In this document: positions 26,719 to 35,769 of the stretch, one piece after another
How positions within the stretch are numbered: position 1 is the stretch's first letter
Layout: each line of letters opens with the position of its first letter
Made by a program: the position numbers and the translations under genes
The notes under the pieces: generated by a model
Told to the model about the DNA's origin: nothing
What the model saw: the letters and a program-made list of their open reading frames with translations, nothing else
Databases searched by the model: none
Assembly (NCBI RefSeq): GCF_002900095.1
Contig: NZ_LLKN01000002.1
Span: 248,001 to 312,000 of the forward strand
Direction of reading: 5' to 3'
Origin: Salegentibacter mishustinae
GTDB lineage: Bacteria; Bacteroidota; Bacteroidia; Flavobacteriales; Flavobacteriaceae
Length of the DNA stretch: 64,000 nucleotides

Positions 26719-27531
26719 CTATTCAGATAAAACTTCGTTAGTATAAAAATCCTGATAAGCCTGGCTAAACTCCTCCCTGTTTTTATAAGGAAGTAGCGGC
26801 TTATTAAGCCTACTTAGGTATTTAGAAAGATCTTCCGGAATATTTTCACCTGCGGTGATTATCGCATCTGAATGATCTGCTGCAAGCTTCATTAAATTAA
26901 CAAAGTTTGGGGTTTTCAGATGTTTTATATCTTCTTTTTCCATCCCATCATACAATACCTTTTCCTGCATATCTTCATCTAACGTTCCTTCGAAGTCTTG
27001 ATTGTATACAGAAGTAACAATTTTCGCGCCACTAAATAACGGCTCGTTACCATAGTATCTTCTAAGGTATAGCGGAAGCAAGGATGCCAGCCAGCCGTGA
27101 ACGTGAATAATATCGGGCGACCAGTTTAATTTCTTAACGGTTTCTATTACACCTTTTGCAAAAAAGATAGCCCGTTCGTCATTATCTTCAAACAAATTAC
27201 CTTCTTCATCGGTAAGGGTAGCTTTTCTTTTAAAATAATCTTCGTTATCTATAAAGTAAACCTGCATTCTTTCCTTCGGAATAGAAGCCACTTTTATAAT
27301 TAATGGCATATCCAGGTCATTAATCACCAAATTCATCCCTGAAAGTCTTATCACTTCGTGAAGTTGATGGCGACGTTCGTTGATATTACCAAACCGAGGC
27401 ATAAAAATTCTGATTTGCCCTCCAATATTGTTTACCATTTTTGCGGCTTCAAAAGACGTGGATGATATTTCGGTTTCGGGTAGGTAAGGAATAACTTCAG
27501 ATGATACGTATAATATCCTCTTATCTTTCAT
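26719..27531 (-). CDS. One-domain glycogen/starch synthase-like protein
   Basis: 270 residues matching only the N-terminal Rossmann half of GT5 glycogen synthase: ILYVSSEVIPY, IRIFMPRFGNINERRHQLHEV, and DIIHVHGWLASLLPLYLRRYY. The usual KxGGL motif near the start is absent (SSTSFEAAKMVNNIGG instead) and the entire C-terminal GT1 domain with the ADP-glucose site is missing. It may therefore be non-catalytic or act with a partner. It diverges from panC. Confidence 0.82.
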   Translation of the reverse strand: MKDKRILYVSSEVIPYLPETEISSTSFEAAKMVNNIGGQIRIFMPRFGNINERRHQLHEVIRLSGMNLVINDLDMPLIIKVASIPKERMQVYFIDNEDYFKRKATLTDEEGNLFEDNDERAIFFAKGVIETVKKLNWSPDIIHVHGWLASLLPLYLRRYYGNEPLFSGAKIVTSVYNQDFEGTLDEDMQEKVLYDGMEKEDIKHLKTPNFVNLMKLAADHSDAIITAGENIPEDLSKYLSRLNKPLLPYKNREEFSQAYQDFYTNEVLSE

Positions 27532-27571
27532 AAATTGATGGCTTTAATTGCGATTGCGAACAAAAAACACG

Positions 27572-27579
27572 CAAAATTA
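27572..27579 (-). promoter_or_regulatory. -7 promoter box for the leftward glycogen synthase-like gene
   Basis: The minus strand reads TAATTTTG, matching TAnnTTTG, 41 bases before the ATG at 27531. Confidence 0.5.
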
Positions 27580-27610
27580 CAAAAATTTATGCAGATTGCT
27601 AGTAATATAT

Positions 27611-27618
27611 TAAGTTTG
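27611..27618 (+). promoter_or_regulatory. -7 promoter box for panC
   Basis: TAAGTTTG matches TAnnTTTG and lies 24 bases before the panC ATG. It is in the same 110-bp divergent region as the leftward promoter at 27572-27579. Confidence 0.55.
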
Positions 27619-27641
27619 CACGCTGTTAATTTTATAATAAA

Positions 27642-28499
27642 ATGCAGGTTTTCAAAGAAAAAACCCCTTTACAAGAGGCGATTAAAGCCGCAAAATCTAA
27701 AGCTGAAACCATTGGTTTGGTCCCCACTATGGGCGCCTTACATCAGGGTCACTTATCATTGGTAAAACAGGCTTTGGAAGTCTGTGACCGGGTGATTATC
27801 AGCATTTTTGTCAATCCCACTCAATTTGACAATCCCAAGGATCTGGAAAAATATCCGCGTACTTTACCGGAAGACATTAAACTCCTGGAAGAGGCCAGTT
27901 CAAACCTGTGGGTTTTTGCTCCTACCGCTAACGAGTTATACGGTGATAATATAAGTTCTGAGCAGTTTAATTTTGACGGTTTAGAGCAAGTGATGGAAGG
28001 AAAACACCGAAAAGGACATTTTGACGGGGTAGGAACCATCGTAAAAAGATTGTTCGAAATAATTACTCCTCACAAAGCTTTTTTTGGTGAAAAAGATTTC
28101 CAACAGTTACAAATTGTAAGGAAATTAATCGAAAAAACAGGGCTTCCGGTAGAAATAATAGGTTGCCCCATTTTACGAGAAGATAATGGTTTAGCAAGAA
28201 GTTCCAGGAATGAAAGGTTAAATACAAATGAGCGGGAAAAAGCTTCTTTTATTTATCAAACCCTGCTTAAGGTCAAAGAATTATTTGGCACAAAAAGTGC
28301 AGAATATATCCACAACTGGGTAAAAGAGCAATTCACAAATCATCCTGTTTTAAAACTGGAATATTTTGAGATTGCTGATACCCGAACATTAGAAAAAATT
28401 AACCGAAAAAGAAAAGGCAATACCTACCGTGCATTTATCGCAGCCTATGTTGACGATATTAGGCTTATAGACAACATTGCCCTAAATAACGAGGAATAA
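27642..28499 (+). CDS. panC: Pantothenate synthetase
   Basis: A 285-residue enzyme joining pantoate and beta-alanine with ATP. It has TMGALHQGHLSL (HxGH), ISIFVNPTQF, EGKHRKGHFDGVGTIV, FGEKDFQQLQIV and GLARSSRNERL, the conserved PanC motifs. It starts a rightward run with panD (3 bp gap), a membrane protein and further genes. Confidence 0.97.
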   Translation: MQVFKEKTPLQEAIKAAKSKAETIGLVPTMGALHQGHLSLVKQALEVCDRVIISIFVNPTQFDNPKDLEKYPRTLPEDIKLLEEASSNLWVFAPTANELYGDNISSEQFNFDGLEQVMEGKHRKGHFDGVGTIVKRLFEIITPHKAFFGEKDFQQLQIVRKLIEKTGLPVEIIGCPILREDNGLARSSRNERLNTNEREKASFIYQTLLKVKELFGTKSAEYIHNWVKEQFTNHPVLKLEYFEIADTRTLEKINRKRKGNTYRAFIAAYVDDIRLIDNIALNNEE

Positions 28500-28502
28500 A
28501 CT

Positions 28503-28853
28503 ATGCAAGTTCACGTAGTAAAATCTAAAATTCACAGAGTAAAAGTTACAGGTGCCGATCTTAATTACATTGGAAGTATTACCATAGATGAAGATCTTAT
28601 GGAAGCTGCCAATATAATTGAGGGTGAAAAAGTTCAAATTGTTAACAACAATAATGGTGAACGTTTAGAAACTTATGTAATCCCTGGACCAAGAAACACG
28701 GGTGAGATCACTTTAAACGGTGCTGCCGCCAGGAAAGTAGCTAAAGGTGATATTTTAATCCTAATCGCTTATGCTATTATGGATTTTGAAGAAGCCAAAG
28801 CTTTTAAACCTTCGCTGGTTTTCCCAAACGAAGAAACCAATCTTTTGAGCTAG
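28503..28853 (+). CDS. panD: Aspartate 1-decarboxylase
   Basis: A 116-residue pyruvoyl enzyme making beta-alanine. The self-cleavage site is YIGSI, with Gly24-Ser25 producing the pyruvoyl group; [15 protein letters not shown] and [19 protein letters not shown] are family motifs. It supplies the substrate for PanC, encoded directly upstream. Confidence 0.97.
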   Translation: MQVHVVKSKIHRVKVTGADLNYIGSITIDEDLMEAANIIEGEKVQIVNNNNGERLETYVIPGPRNTGEITLNGAAARKVAKGDILILIAYAIMDFEEAKAFKPSLVFPNEETNLLS

Positions 28854-28857
28854 TTAA

Positions 28858-29823
28858 TTGAACAAGAGAATAGTCAAAATACTTAAAATCATACTCCCAT
28901 TATTATTGGGAGTTTTTTTAGTTTGGTATTCTCTAAACAGCGCCACTCCAGAAGAACGGGAAGAATTATGGCTAAATATTTTAAATGCCAACCCGTGGTT
29001 TCTATTACTTTCCATGATTTTTGGTGGGCTTTCCCACCTTTCACGTGCATACCGGTGGAAGTTTATGCTAGAGCCTATGGGCTATAAACCCAGATTACCT
29101 AACAGTTTTATGGCTGTAATGGCCGGCTACCTGGCAAATTTCGGGATTCCACGATCGGGAGAAGTTTTGCGCGCAGCCAGTCTTTCTTCCTACGAAAAGA
29201 TTCCTTTTGAAAAAGCTTTTGGAACCATTATTTCTGAAAGAATTGCCGATGTAGTGGTTATGCTAAGCATTACCGCATTTACACTATTGCTGCAAACCGA
29301 ATATTTACTGGCTTATTTCAATACTCATGACATTAATCCTTTAACCAGTTTTGGGATACTAGTAGCCTTACTATTAGTAGGCATTTTGGCGCTTCAGTTT
29401 ATTAAAAGATCCCAGCTTTCCTTTTTGGTTCGAATCAAAAAAATGGCGCGCGGACTTTTAGAAGGAATGCGCAGTATATTCAGAATGAAACAAAAATGGG
29501 CATTTATCTTCCATACTTTGTTTATCTGGTTAATGTACATTTTAATGTTTTACGTAATTATTTTTGCAGTACCGGGAATGGAAAACACCGAATTTTCTGT
29601 GATTATGGCAGCATTTGTAGTTGGTTCTTTTGCAATTTCGGCCACAAATGGCGGAATTGGCGTTTATCCTGTTGCAATTGGCGCTATTCTGGTTGTTTTC
29701 GGAATCTCTAAGCAAACCGGCGAAGCTTTTGGCTGGATTACCTGGGGCACTCAAACCTTACTGGTACTGCTCCTGGGCGGACTTTCCTTCATATTTCTTC
29801 CTATTTTCAACCGTCAGAAATAA
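28858..29823 (+). CDS. Flippase-like membrane protein (YbhN/LPG synthase TM family)
   Basis: 321 residues with about eight transmembrane helices, of the lysylphosphatidylglycerol synthase TM/UPF0104 family. SHLSRAYRWKFMLEPMG, MAGYLANFGIPRSGEVLRA and the SFAISATNGGIGVYPVA region are typical. The soluble aminoacyl-transfer domain of MprF is absent, so it is probably a lipid transport component. The start is TTG at 28858, 4 bp after panD. A terminator-like hairpin lies in its first codons. Confidence 0.85.
   Translation: MNKRIVKILKIILPLLLGVFLVWYSLNSATPEEREELWLNILNANPWFLLLSMIFGGLSHLSRAYRWKFMLEPMGYKPRLPNSFMAVMAGYLANFGIPRSGEVLRAASLSSYEKIPFEKAFGTIISERIADVVVMLSITAFTLLLQTEYLLAYFNTHDINPLTSFGILVALLLVGILALQFIKRSQLSFLVRIKKMARGLLEGMRSIFRMKQKWAFIFHTLFIWLMYILMFYVIIFAVPGMENTEFSVIMAAFVVGSFAISATNGGIGVYPVAIGAILVVFGISKQTGEAFGWITWGTQTLLVLLLGGLSFIFLPIFNRQK
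28893..28919 (+). terminator. Terminator-like hairpin in the start of the flippase-like gene
   Basis: ACTCCCA (28893-28899) and TGGGAGT (28907-28913) form a 7-bp stem and 7-base loop followed by a run of T. It overlaps codons about 12-19 of the membrane protein gene and could reduce readthrough from panCD. Confidence 0.45.
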
Positions 29824-29860
29824 TCTATATCTTGTGTTGGTTAAACAAAACCCAACACCT

Positions 29861-31009
29861 ATGATTAAAAAATTACTAATTTTTGTGCTGCTAGTGGCGC
29901 CGCTACTAAGCTCAGCACAAACTCTTTATGAAACGATCTCTTCCGAAAAACTCGGCGAAACAAGAGAAATCAAGATTCAATTACCACGAAATTACGACGA
30001 GAACACCGAAAAGACTTATCCGGTTATTCTTGTACTCGATGGAGATTATCTTTTTGAGCCTGTGGCTGGCAATGTAGATTATTACTCTTACTGGGAAGAT
30101 GCCCCCGAAATGATTGTGGTAGGCATCAACCAAAGCAAATCCCGTATGGATGATGCCTACTATGAAGAACGCAATTTCCTGCCGGCAGATAAAGGCGCGG
30201 CCTTTTTTGAATTTTTGGGAATGGAACTCTTGCAGCACCTGGATAATAAATACAGAACTGCAGATTTTAGAGTAATTGCAGGGCATGATTACACAGCAAA
30301 TTTCATTAATTACTATCTCTTAAAAACAGATCCAATTTTTGATGGTTATATTAATCTAAGCCCAGACCTGGCACCACCAATGGCCGATCGTATTAGCAAT
30401 GCACTTCGAAAGGCTGAGACCAAAAAATGGCTTTACCTGGCTACCGGTACAGATGATATTCCGCAGTTAAAAAAAGGAATTGAAGACTTAAACTCTCAAC
30501 TTACCGCGGTGGAAAACGAGCTTGTAACCTACGAGTACGATAATTTTGAAAACGCCACCCATTATTCCCTGGTTGGAAAAGCAATTCCGGCTGCTTTAGA
30601 GAGCATGTTTAGCGTTTACAGGCCAATAAGCCAGAAAGATTACAATGAGCTTTTATTACAAACCTCTGTTTCCTCAGTCGATTTTTTAACCGATAAATAT
30701 GAAAGCATTAACGAGCTTTTTGGGATTCAGAAGAAAATAAGGATAAGCGATTTTATGGCCGTTCATAATGCGATTGAAAAAACAAGACGCTGGGACGATT
30801 ATAAAGGTTTAAGCGATTTAGCTTATGAAAATTACCCGGGCACTATGCTAGGCACTTATTTTGAAGCCCGCTATGAAGAAGAAACCGGCAATCCTAAAAA
30901 AGCAATGCGTACCTACCAAAATGCCTACGGACAGGAAAAAATCGCATTTCTAAATACCGATTTTATGCTGGCTAAAGCCGATGCAATTAAAAAAGATTTC
31001 GGTTATTAG
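29861..31009 (+). CDS. Secreted alpha/beta-hydrolase fold protein, esterase-like
   Basis: About 382 residues from ATG 29861, beginning with a signal peptide (IKKLLIFVLLVAPLLSSAQ). The first 270 residues resemble the putative esterase family of enterobactin esterases: EIKIQLPRNYDENTEKTYPVILVLDGDYLF, FRVIAGHDYTANF and NATHYSLVGKAIPAAL. The nucleophile elbow reads G-H-D, with Asp where a serine is expected. The C-terminal 110 residues are helical. The earlier in-frame start would overlap the upstream membrane protein and lack the signal peptide. Confidence 0.82.
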   Translation: MIKKLLIFVLLVAPLLSSAQTLYETISSEKLGETREIKIQLPRNYDENTEKTYPVILVLDGDYLFEPVAGNVDYYSYWEDAPEMIVVGINQSKSRMDDAYYEERNFLPADKGAAFFEFLGMELLQHLDNKYRTADFRVIAGHDYTANFINYYLLKTDPIFDGYINLSPDLAPPMADRISNALRKAETKKWLYLATGTDDIPQLKKGIEDLNSQLTAVENELVTYEYDNFENATHYSLVGKAIPAALESMFSVYRPISQKDYNELLLQTSVSSVDFLTDKYESINELFGIQKKIRISDFMAVHNAIEKTRRWDDYKGLSDLAYENYPGTMLGTYFEARYEEETGNPKKAMRTYQNAYGQEKIAFLNTDFMLAKADAIKKDFGY

Positions 31010-31028
31010 CGGGAAAAATTAAAGCTAA

Positions 31029-32393
31029 ATGGCCAAGGTTAAATCAACGTTTTATTGCCAGAATTGTGGGAGTCAATATTCTAAATGGCAGGGCAAATGC
31101 AGCTCTTGCGGCGAATGGAACACCATTGCCGAAGAAATTGTAGAAAAACCTGACAAAAAAGACTGGAAATCTCCTAGCGAAAGGGAAGCAAAACGAACTG
31201 CCAAACCTTTAAAAATAGCTGAAATTGAAAACAGCCCCCAAAATCGATGGAATACCGGTAATAATGAACTGGACCGGGTTTTAGGCGGCGGACTTGTACC
31301 TGGATCGCTCACCCTACTGGGCGGTGAACCGGGCATAGGAAAAAGTACACTTCTCCTTCAAATTTCACTTCAATTAAACTACAAAGTTTTATACGTTTCG
31401 GGCGAAGAAAGTCAGCAGCAAATAAAAATGCGCGCAGAACGCATCAATCCAGTAGCTGCCAATTGTTATATTCTTACCGAAACCAAAACCCAAAATATCT
31501 TCAGGCAAATTGAAGCTATTGAGCCCGAAGTAATTATTATAGACTCTATACAAACCCTACACAGCGATTATATTGAAAGTGCACCGGGTAGTATTTCGCA
31601 AATTAGAGAGTGCACCGCAGAACTCATTAAATTCGCTAAAGAAACTAACACTCCTGTTATTTTAATTGGCCATATCACCAAAGAAGGAAGCATTGCCGGC
31701 CCAAAAGTGCTAGAGCATATGGTTGACACCGTTTTGCAGTTTGAAGGCGATAGAAACCACGTATATCGAATTCTTAGAGCTCATAAAAACCGTTTTGGTT
31801 CTACCCACGAGCTAGGAATCTACGAAATGCAAGGCAGCGGCTTACGAGAAGTAAGCAATCCTTCTGAAATTTTGATTTCCAAGAATGATGAAGACCTTAG
31901 CGGAACAGCAATTTCAGCGACTCTAGAGGGAATGCGACCGCTTATGATAGAAATACAGGCCCTGGTGAGTACGGCAGTTTATGGAACTCCACAACGTTCC
32001 GCCACCGGTTACAATGTAAAAAGACTGAATATGCTTTTGGCGGTTCTAGAAAAACGAGCCGGTTTTAGATTAGGCGCCAAAGATGTTTTCCTAAATATTA
32101 CGGGAGGAATTAGTGTAGACGATCCTGCGATAGACCTGGCTGTAATCGCTGCGATCTTATCTTCCAATGAAGACATCTCTATTCCAAAAGATATCTGTTT
32201 TGCTGCCGAAGTTGGCCTTGCTGGTGAAATTAGGCCTGTGACCCGCGTGGAACAGCGCATTATTGAAGCCGAAAAACTTGGTTTTGCTTCAATCCTGGTT
32301 TCCAAGCAAAGCAAGATCCCAAAAAGCAACTTCAATATTAATGTGGTGAAAGTGGCAAAAATTGAAGATGTGGTAAGCCATTTGTTTGGGTAA
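31029..32393 (+). CDS. radA: DNA repair protein RadA
   Basis: A 454-residue RecA-like helicase/branch-migration protein. The N-terminal zinc finger is CQNCGSQYSKWQGKCSSCGEW, Walker A is GGEPGIGKSTLLLQ, the family motif is HKNRFGSTHELG, and the C-terminal Lon-protease-like domain has DVFLNITGGISVDDPAIDLAV. It promotes recombination-intermediate processing. It is 19 bp downstream of the esterase-like gene. Confidence 0.97.
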   Translation: MAKVKSTFYCQNCGSQYSKWQGKCSSCGEWNTIAEEIVEKPDKKDWKSPSEREAKRTAKPLKIAEIENSPQNRWNTGNNELDRVLGGGLVPGSLTLLGGEPGIGKSTLLLQISLQLNYKVLYVSGEESQQQIKMRAERINPVAANCYILTETKTQNIFRQIEAIEPEVIIIDSIQTLHSDYIESAPGSISQIRECTAELIKFAKETNTPVILIGHITKEGSIAGPKVLEHMVDTVLQFEGDRNHVYRILRAHKNRFGSTHELGIYEMQGSGLREVSNPSEILISKNDEDLSGTAISATLEGMRPLMIEIQALVSTAVYGTPQRSATGYNVKRLNMLLAVLEKRAGFRLGAKDVFLNITGGISVDDPAIDLAVIAAILSSNEDISIPKDICFAAEVGLAGEIRPVTRVEQRIIEAEKLGFASILVSKQSKIPKSNFNINVVKVAKIEDVVSHLFG

Positions 32394-32472
32394 TTTGGAA
32401 ACTGAAAGGTTTAATAACCAGCTTCTTAATCTGGCATAATTACTGCTCTAAATTGCACGGAAACGCAAGACT

Positions 32473-33681
32473 ATGAAGCAAATCAAAATTTTAAGCTTAT
32501 TCTTAATTTTAATAATTTCGGGATGTTCACAAGTAAATAAAGCAGCCGATTTTATCACCAATCCTACTGCCAAAGAAAAATATAAGCGTGATTTTAAAGT
32601 TTCAGATGAATTATTCTCCATTTGGGAGAATTCTGTAGAAATCGCTTTTCAGGATAGTGTAAGTGTAAACCTTCCTTACGCCGAAACCGGTAAATTCTTT
32701 CCTAGAAATTTCTCAGTATATTCTTATGAAATTGAGCTTCAACCGGGAGAAGTTTTTAATGTAGAAGTCGAAACCGACTCTATAAGACGATTGGTTTTTA
32801 TTGAACTTTTTGAAAAAACTAGTGATTCTACAAACCTATTTGAAAAAGTCAAATCTTCAGATTTCCAAAAGAAGAATTTAAGCTTTGAAGCCGATAAAAA
32901 AGCAAACTACAAATTAGTCATCCAACCTGAAATAGAAGCCTATACAGCATTTACAATTAAAATGGAGAAAAATCCAGCTTATTTATTTCCAGTAGCTTCC
33001 GGAGTTAACGCAAGTGTACAAAGCTATTGGGGAGACAATCGCGATGGTGGCGCAAGAAGCCACGAAGGTATCGATATTTTTTCAAAAAGAGGAACGCCTG
33101 TCGTAGCTGCCACAAGTGGTAGTATTGGCTACACCGGTGAAAAAGGCCTTGGCGGCAAACAGGTTTGGCTACGAGACCGCAAACGCAATCAGTCACTTTA
33201 TTATGCGCATTTAGATAGTATTGCAAATGTTAGCGGAAATGTAAAAAGAGGGGATACTTTAGGTTTTGTGGGCAATACGGGAAATGCCAGGACTACGCCG
33301 CCACACCTGCATTTTGGTATTTACAAAAGTTACCGCGGTGCGATAAATCCCTTGCATTTTGTTTATCAAACCAATGTATTGGAAACCGAACCTGAGAAAT
33401 TGGATAGTATTCCACACAAATTGATCGTACAGAATAGCAAAGCCAATCTTAGGAATAAGCCAACAACTTCAAATTCAAAGATTTTAAGTACGTCTGAATC
33501 ACAGGACACCCTTCAATTTCTAGGAAAAACCAACGAATGGTTTCACGTTAGAAACCCTGAGAACAAAGCCTCCTTTATCCATCAAAGTTTGGTTACACCA
33601 AATAGCCCCCTAACCCCCAAAGGGGGAATTAATCAGATTTTTATGGCGCAGGATTGGGATAAGTTTCGTGAACTTTGTTGA
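32473..33681 (+). CDS. M23 peptidase lipoprotein with SH3-like domain
   Basis: A 402-residue putative peptidoglycan endopeptidase. The lipobox is LIISGCSQ. The LytM/M23 domain covers about residues 180-295, with Zn ligands in SHEGIDIF and HLHFGIY and the catalytic segment YYAHLDSIA. An SH3-like domain follows (ANLRNKPTTSNSKILSTSES). The last ~25 residues (from NSPLTPKGGI) come from a C-rich repeat and sequence antisense to the next gene, so the original C terminus was probably shorter. It overlaps the convergent aldo/keto reductase gene by 41 nt. Confidence 0.88.
   Translation: MKQIKILSLFLILIISGCSQVNKAADFITNPTAKEKYKRDFKVSDELFSIWENSVEIAFQDSVSVNLPYAETGKFFPRNFSVYSYEIELQPGEVFNVEVETDSIRRLVFIELFEKTSDSTNLFEKVKSSDFQKKNLSFEADKKANYKLVIQPEIEAYTAFTIKMEKNPAYLFPVASGVNASVQSYWGDNRDGGARSHEGIDIFSKRGTPVVAATSGSIGYTGEKGLGGKQVWLRDRKRNQSLYYAHLDSIANVSGNVKRGDTLGFVGNTGNARTTPPHLHFGIYKSYRGAINPLHFVYQTNVLETEPEKLDSIPHKLIVQNSKANLRNKPTTSNSKILSTSESQDTLQFLGKTNEWFHVRNPENKASFIHQSLVTPNSPLTPKGGINQIFMAQDWDKFRELC
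33605..33628. repeat. C-rich palindrome in the end of the M23 peptidase gene
   Basis: CCCCC (33614-33618) and GGGGG (33622-33626) enclose AAA, within a CCCCCTAACCCCC tract. It encodes NSPLTPKGG in frame and is similar in style to the element in bioA. Confidence 0.65.
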
Positions 33682-34678
33682 TCTCCTCCAGAACTTCTTT
33701 GGAAAGATCTACATCTATACTTCCAATATTTTCCTCTAACTGTTTTATAGAGGTTGCGCCAATAATATTACTGGTCACAAAAGGTCGTGTATTCACAAAA
33801 GCCAGTGACATTTGTGCAAAATTCAAATTATGCTTTTTAGCGATCTCGCTATAAGCACGTGTAGCTTTTACTGCTACATCTCCGGAATACCTCTTATACT
33901 GTGAGAATAACCCCAATCTTGAATTTGGCTCAATCCCATCTAAATGTTTTCCGCTTAAAGTTCCCATTCCTAATGGGGAATAAGGAAATAAACCTACATT
34001 TTCACGATGAAGCACTTCGGTAAGGCCTACTTCGTCTTTTCTATTCAGTAAATTATATGGGTTTTGCACCGTGACCATTTTTGGAAGATCGTGCTTTCTG
34101 CTTTCTTCCAGAAAACGCATTAGTCCGTATGGAGTTTCATTTGAAAGGCCCACCTGCCTAATTTTCCCTTCTTTTACGAAATCGCTTAAAGTTTCCAATA
34201 CTTCCTGGAAATTTTCTTCCCAGGCTTCATTTTCATCGTGTTCATAACTTAATTTTCCAAAGAAATTGGTATTTCTTTCCGGCCAGTGAAGTTGGTAAAG
34301 ATCTATATAATCTGTTTGTAATCTTTTTAAACTCTTGTGCAAAGCATCGGTTACTGCTTCCTTAGAAAAACCAAGGTTATCCCTAATATGATCCATGGCA
34401 TTTCCAGGGCCTACTACTTTAGAAGCCAACACGACTTCTTCCCTTTTTCCCGATTTTTTAAACCAGGAACCAATAATTTCTTCAGTACTTCCCTGGGTTT
34501 CTGCTTTTCCCGGTATAGAATACATTTCTGCCGTATCCAGGAAATTTACCCCTTTATCTAAAGCAAAATCTATTTGTTCATGACCATCGGCTTCGGTGTT
34601 TTGTTCACCGTAAGTCATGGTGCCAAGGCATATTTTACTAACTTTTATATCGGTATTAGGGAGCGTTGTATATTTCAT
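33641..34678 (-). CDS. Aldo/keto reductase
   Basis: A 345-residue NADPH-dependent oxidoreductase of the Tas/YghZ-like group. The catalytic tetrad is visible: Asp and Tyr in NFLDTAEMYS, Lys in LASKVVGP and His in LYQLHWPERN. The cofactor region GATSIKQLEENI is near the C terminus. The substrate is not evident. Its 3' end overlaps the repeat-extended tail of the M23 peptidase gene. Confidence 0.93.
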   Translation of the reverse strand: MKYTTLPNTDIKVSKICLGTMTYGEQNTEADGHEQIDFALDKGVNFLDTAEMYSIPGKAETQGSTEEIIGSWFKKSGKREEVVLASKVVGPGNAMDHIRDNLGFSKEAVTDALHKSLKRLQTDYIDLYQLHWPERNTNFFGKLSYEHDENEAWEENFQEVLETLSDFVKEGKIRQVGLSNETPYGLMRFLEESRKHDLPKMVTVQNPYNLLNRKDEVGLTEVLHRENVGLFPYSPLGMGTLSGKHLDGIEPNSRLGLFSQYKRYSGDVAVKATRAYSEIAKKHNLNFAQMSLAFVNTRPFVTSNIIGATSIKQLEENIGSIDVDLSKEVLEEINKVHETYPNPAP

Positions 34679-34703
34679 TAATTTTTCTTCAGCAATTATT
34701 ATT

Positions 34704-35648
34704 TTATTCGTTCAGCAATTTAGTTACCTCATCTAACTTTGGTGTTAAAATCACCTCAATTCTTCTATTTTTTGCCCTTCCTTCAGCAGTTTCGTTGGTA
34801 GCGATGGGAGCATATTCTCCACGCCCGGCCGCAGTTAAATTCTGAGGATCTATGTTATTGTTTTCCTTTAAAATTTGCACTATAGAAGTTGCTCTCTTGG
34901 TAGAAAGATCCCAGTTATCGTTTAATGGGCCGCTACCGCCGTAAGGAACATTATCCGTGTGACCTTCAATTAAAACCGCGATATCCGGATTTTCTGCCAA
35001 CACCTGCCCTAACTGTTTTACGGCCTGTCTACCTTCAGCATTTACCGCCCAGCTACCAGAGCTAAACAACAATTTATTTTCCATAGAAACGTAAACTTTG
35101 CCATCACGCTGTTCTACGGTTAAACCTTTGCCTTCAAAATTTGTAAGTGCCTTAGAAATAGCATCCTTTAAAGCATTCATTTTAGCATCTTTGGCGGCAA
35201 TTAATTCTTCCAGCTCGTTTACTCGTCTAGATCGTGCGTCTAAATCGCGCTGCAACTTATCTAACCTGGCTTGTTCTTTTACCAGCGCCTGTTCTTTTTC
35301 TTCTAATTCAGCTAGTAATTGGCGATTTTGCCGTGAATTTTCTGAAATTGCCGCAGAACTGTTTTCTTCCAGGGCATCGTAAGAATCTTTAAGGGTAGCG
35401 TAATTTTTCCTGGAGCTTTCTAATTCATCTTTTAAACGATCTCTTTCAGTTGTGGCATCAGCGTAATCTTTTTTTAATGCTGAATATTCTTCATCCAGAT
35501 CTCGATATTTTTCGAGTTCAGATTGTGTATTTCGGTTCTCCCGTTTTAAATCGGCGTGCCTGCCTTCAAGTTCCTGGTATTTTTTAGAGGACACGCAGGA
35601 AGTCAGCATAAAAACCGCTGAGAATGCTAAAACAAGTATTTTTTTCAT
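34704..35648 (-). CDS. OmpA-family lipoprotein with coiled coil
   Basis: 314 residues. The lipobox is FMLTSC. Residues 30-170 form a long heptad coiled coil rich in Glu, Lys and Arg. The C-terminal OmpA domain has LFSSGSWAVNAEG, IAVLIEGHTDNVPY and NRRIEVILTP, the peptidoglycan-binding motifs. It probably bridges the outer membrane and cell wall. Confidence 0.92.
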   Translation of the reverse strand: MKKILVLAFSAVFMLTSCVSSKKYQELEGRHADLKRENRNTQSELEKYRDLDEEYSALKKDYADATTERDRLKDELESSRKNYATLKDSYDALEENSSAAISENSRQNRQLLAELEEKEQALVKEQARLDKLQRDLDARSRRVNELEELIAAKDAKMNALKDAISKALTNFEGKGLTVEQRDGKVYVSMENKLLFSSGSWAVNAEGRQAVKQLGQVLAENPDIAVLIEGHTDNVPYGGSGPLNDNWDLSTKRATSIVQILKENNNIDPQNLTAAGRGEYAPIATNETAEGRAKNRRIEVILTPKLDEVTKLLNE

Positions 35649-35684
35649 TTTTATAATTTTAAATTCAAATATCTTCTATTTTAC

Positions 35685-35763
35685 CGTCATTGCGGGCCCG
35701 ATAATAATTGGAAGAAGCAATCTAGAGATTAGTGGAGATTACTTCACTCCGTTCGTAATGACG
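35685..35763. repeat. Dispersed CGTCATTGCG...AATGACG repeat
   Basis: The 79-bp element begins CGTCATTGCG and ends CGTAATGACG, giving near-inverted ends, with GAAGCAATCT inside. Elements with these ends are common intergenic repeats in Bacteroidota. It occupies the gap between the OmpA lipoprotein gene and xth. Confidence 0.7.
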
Positions 35764-35769
35764 TCCTTT

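Noticed and set aside
29621-29860. N-terminal extension of the esterase-like protein
   Set aside because: It overlaps the membrane protein gene in another frame; the signal peptide starts at 29861.
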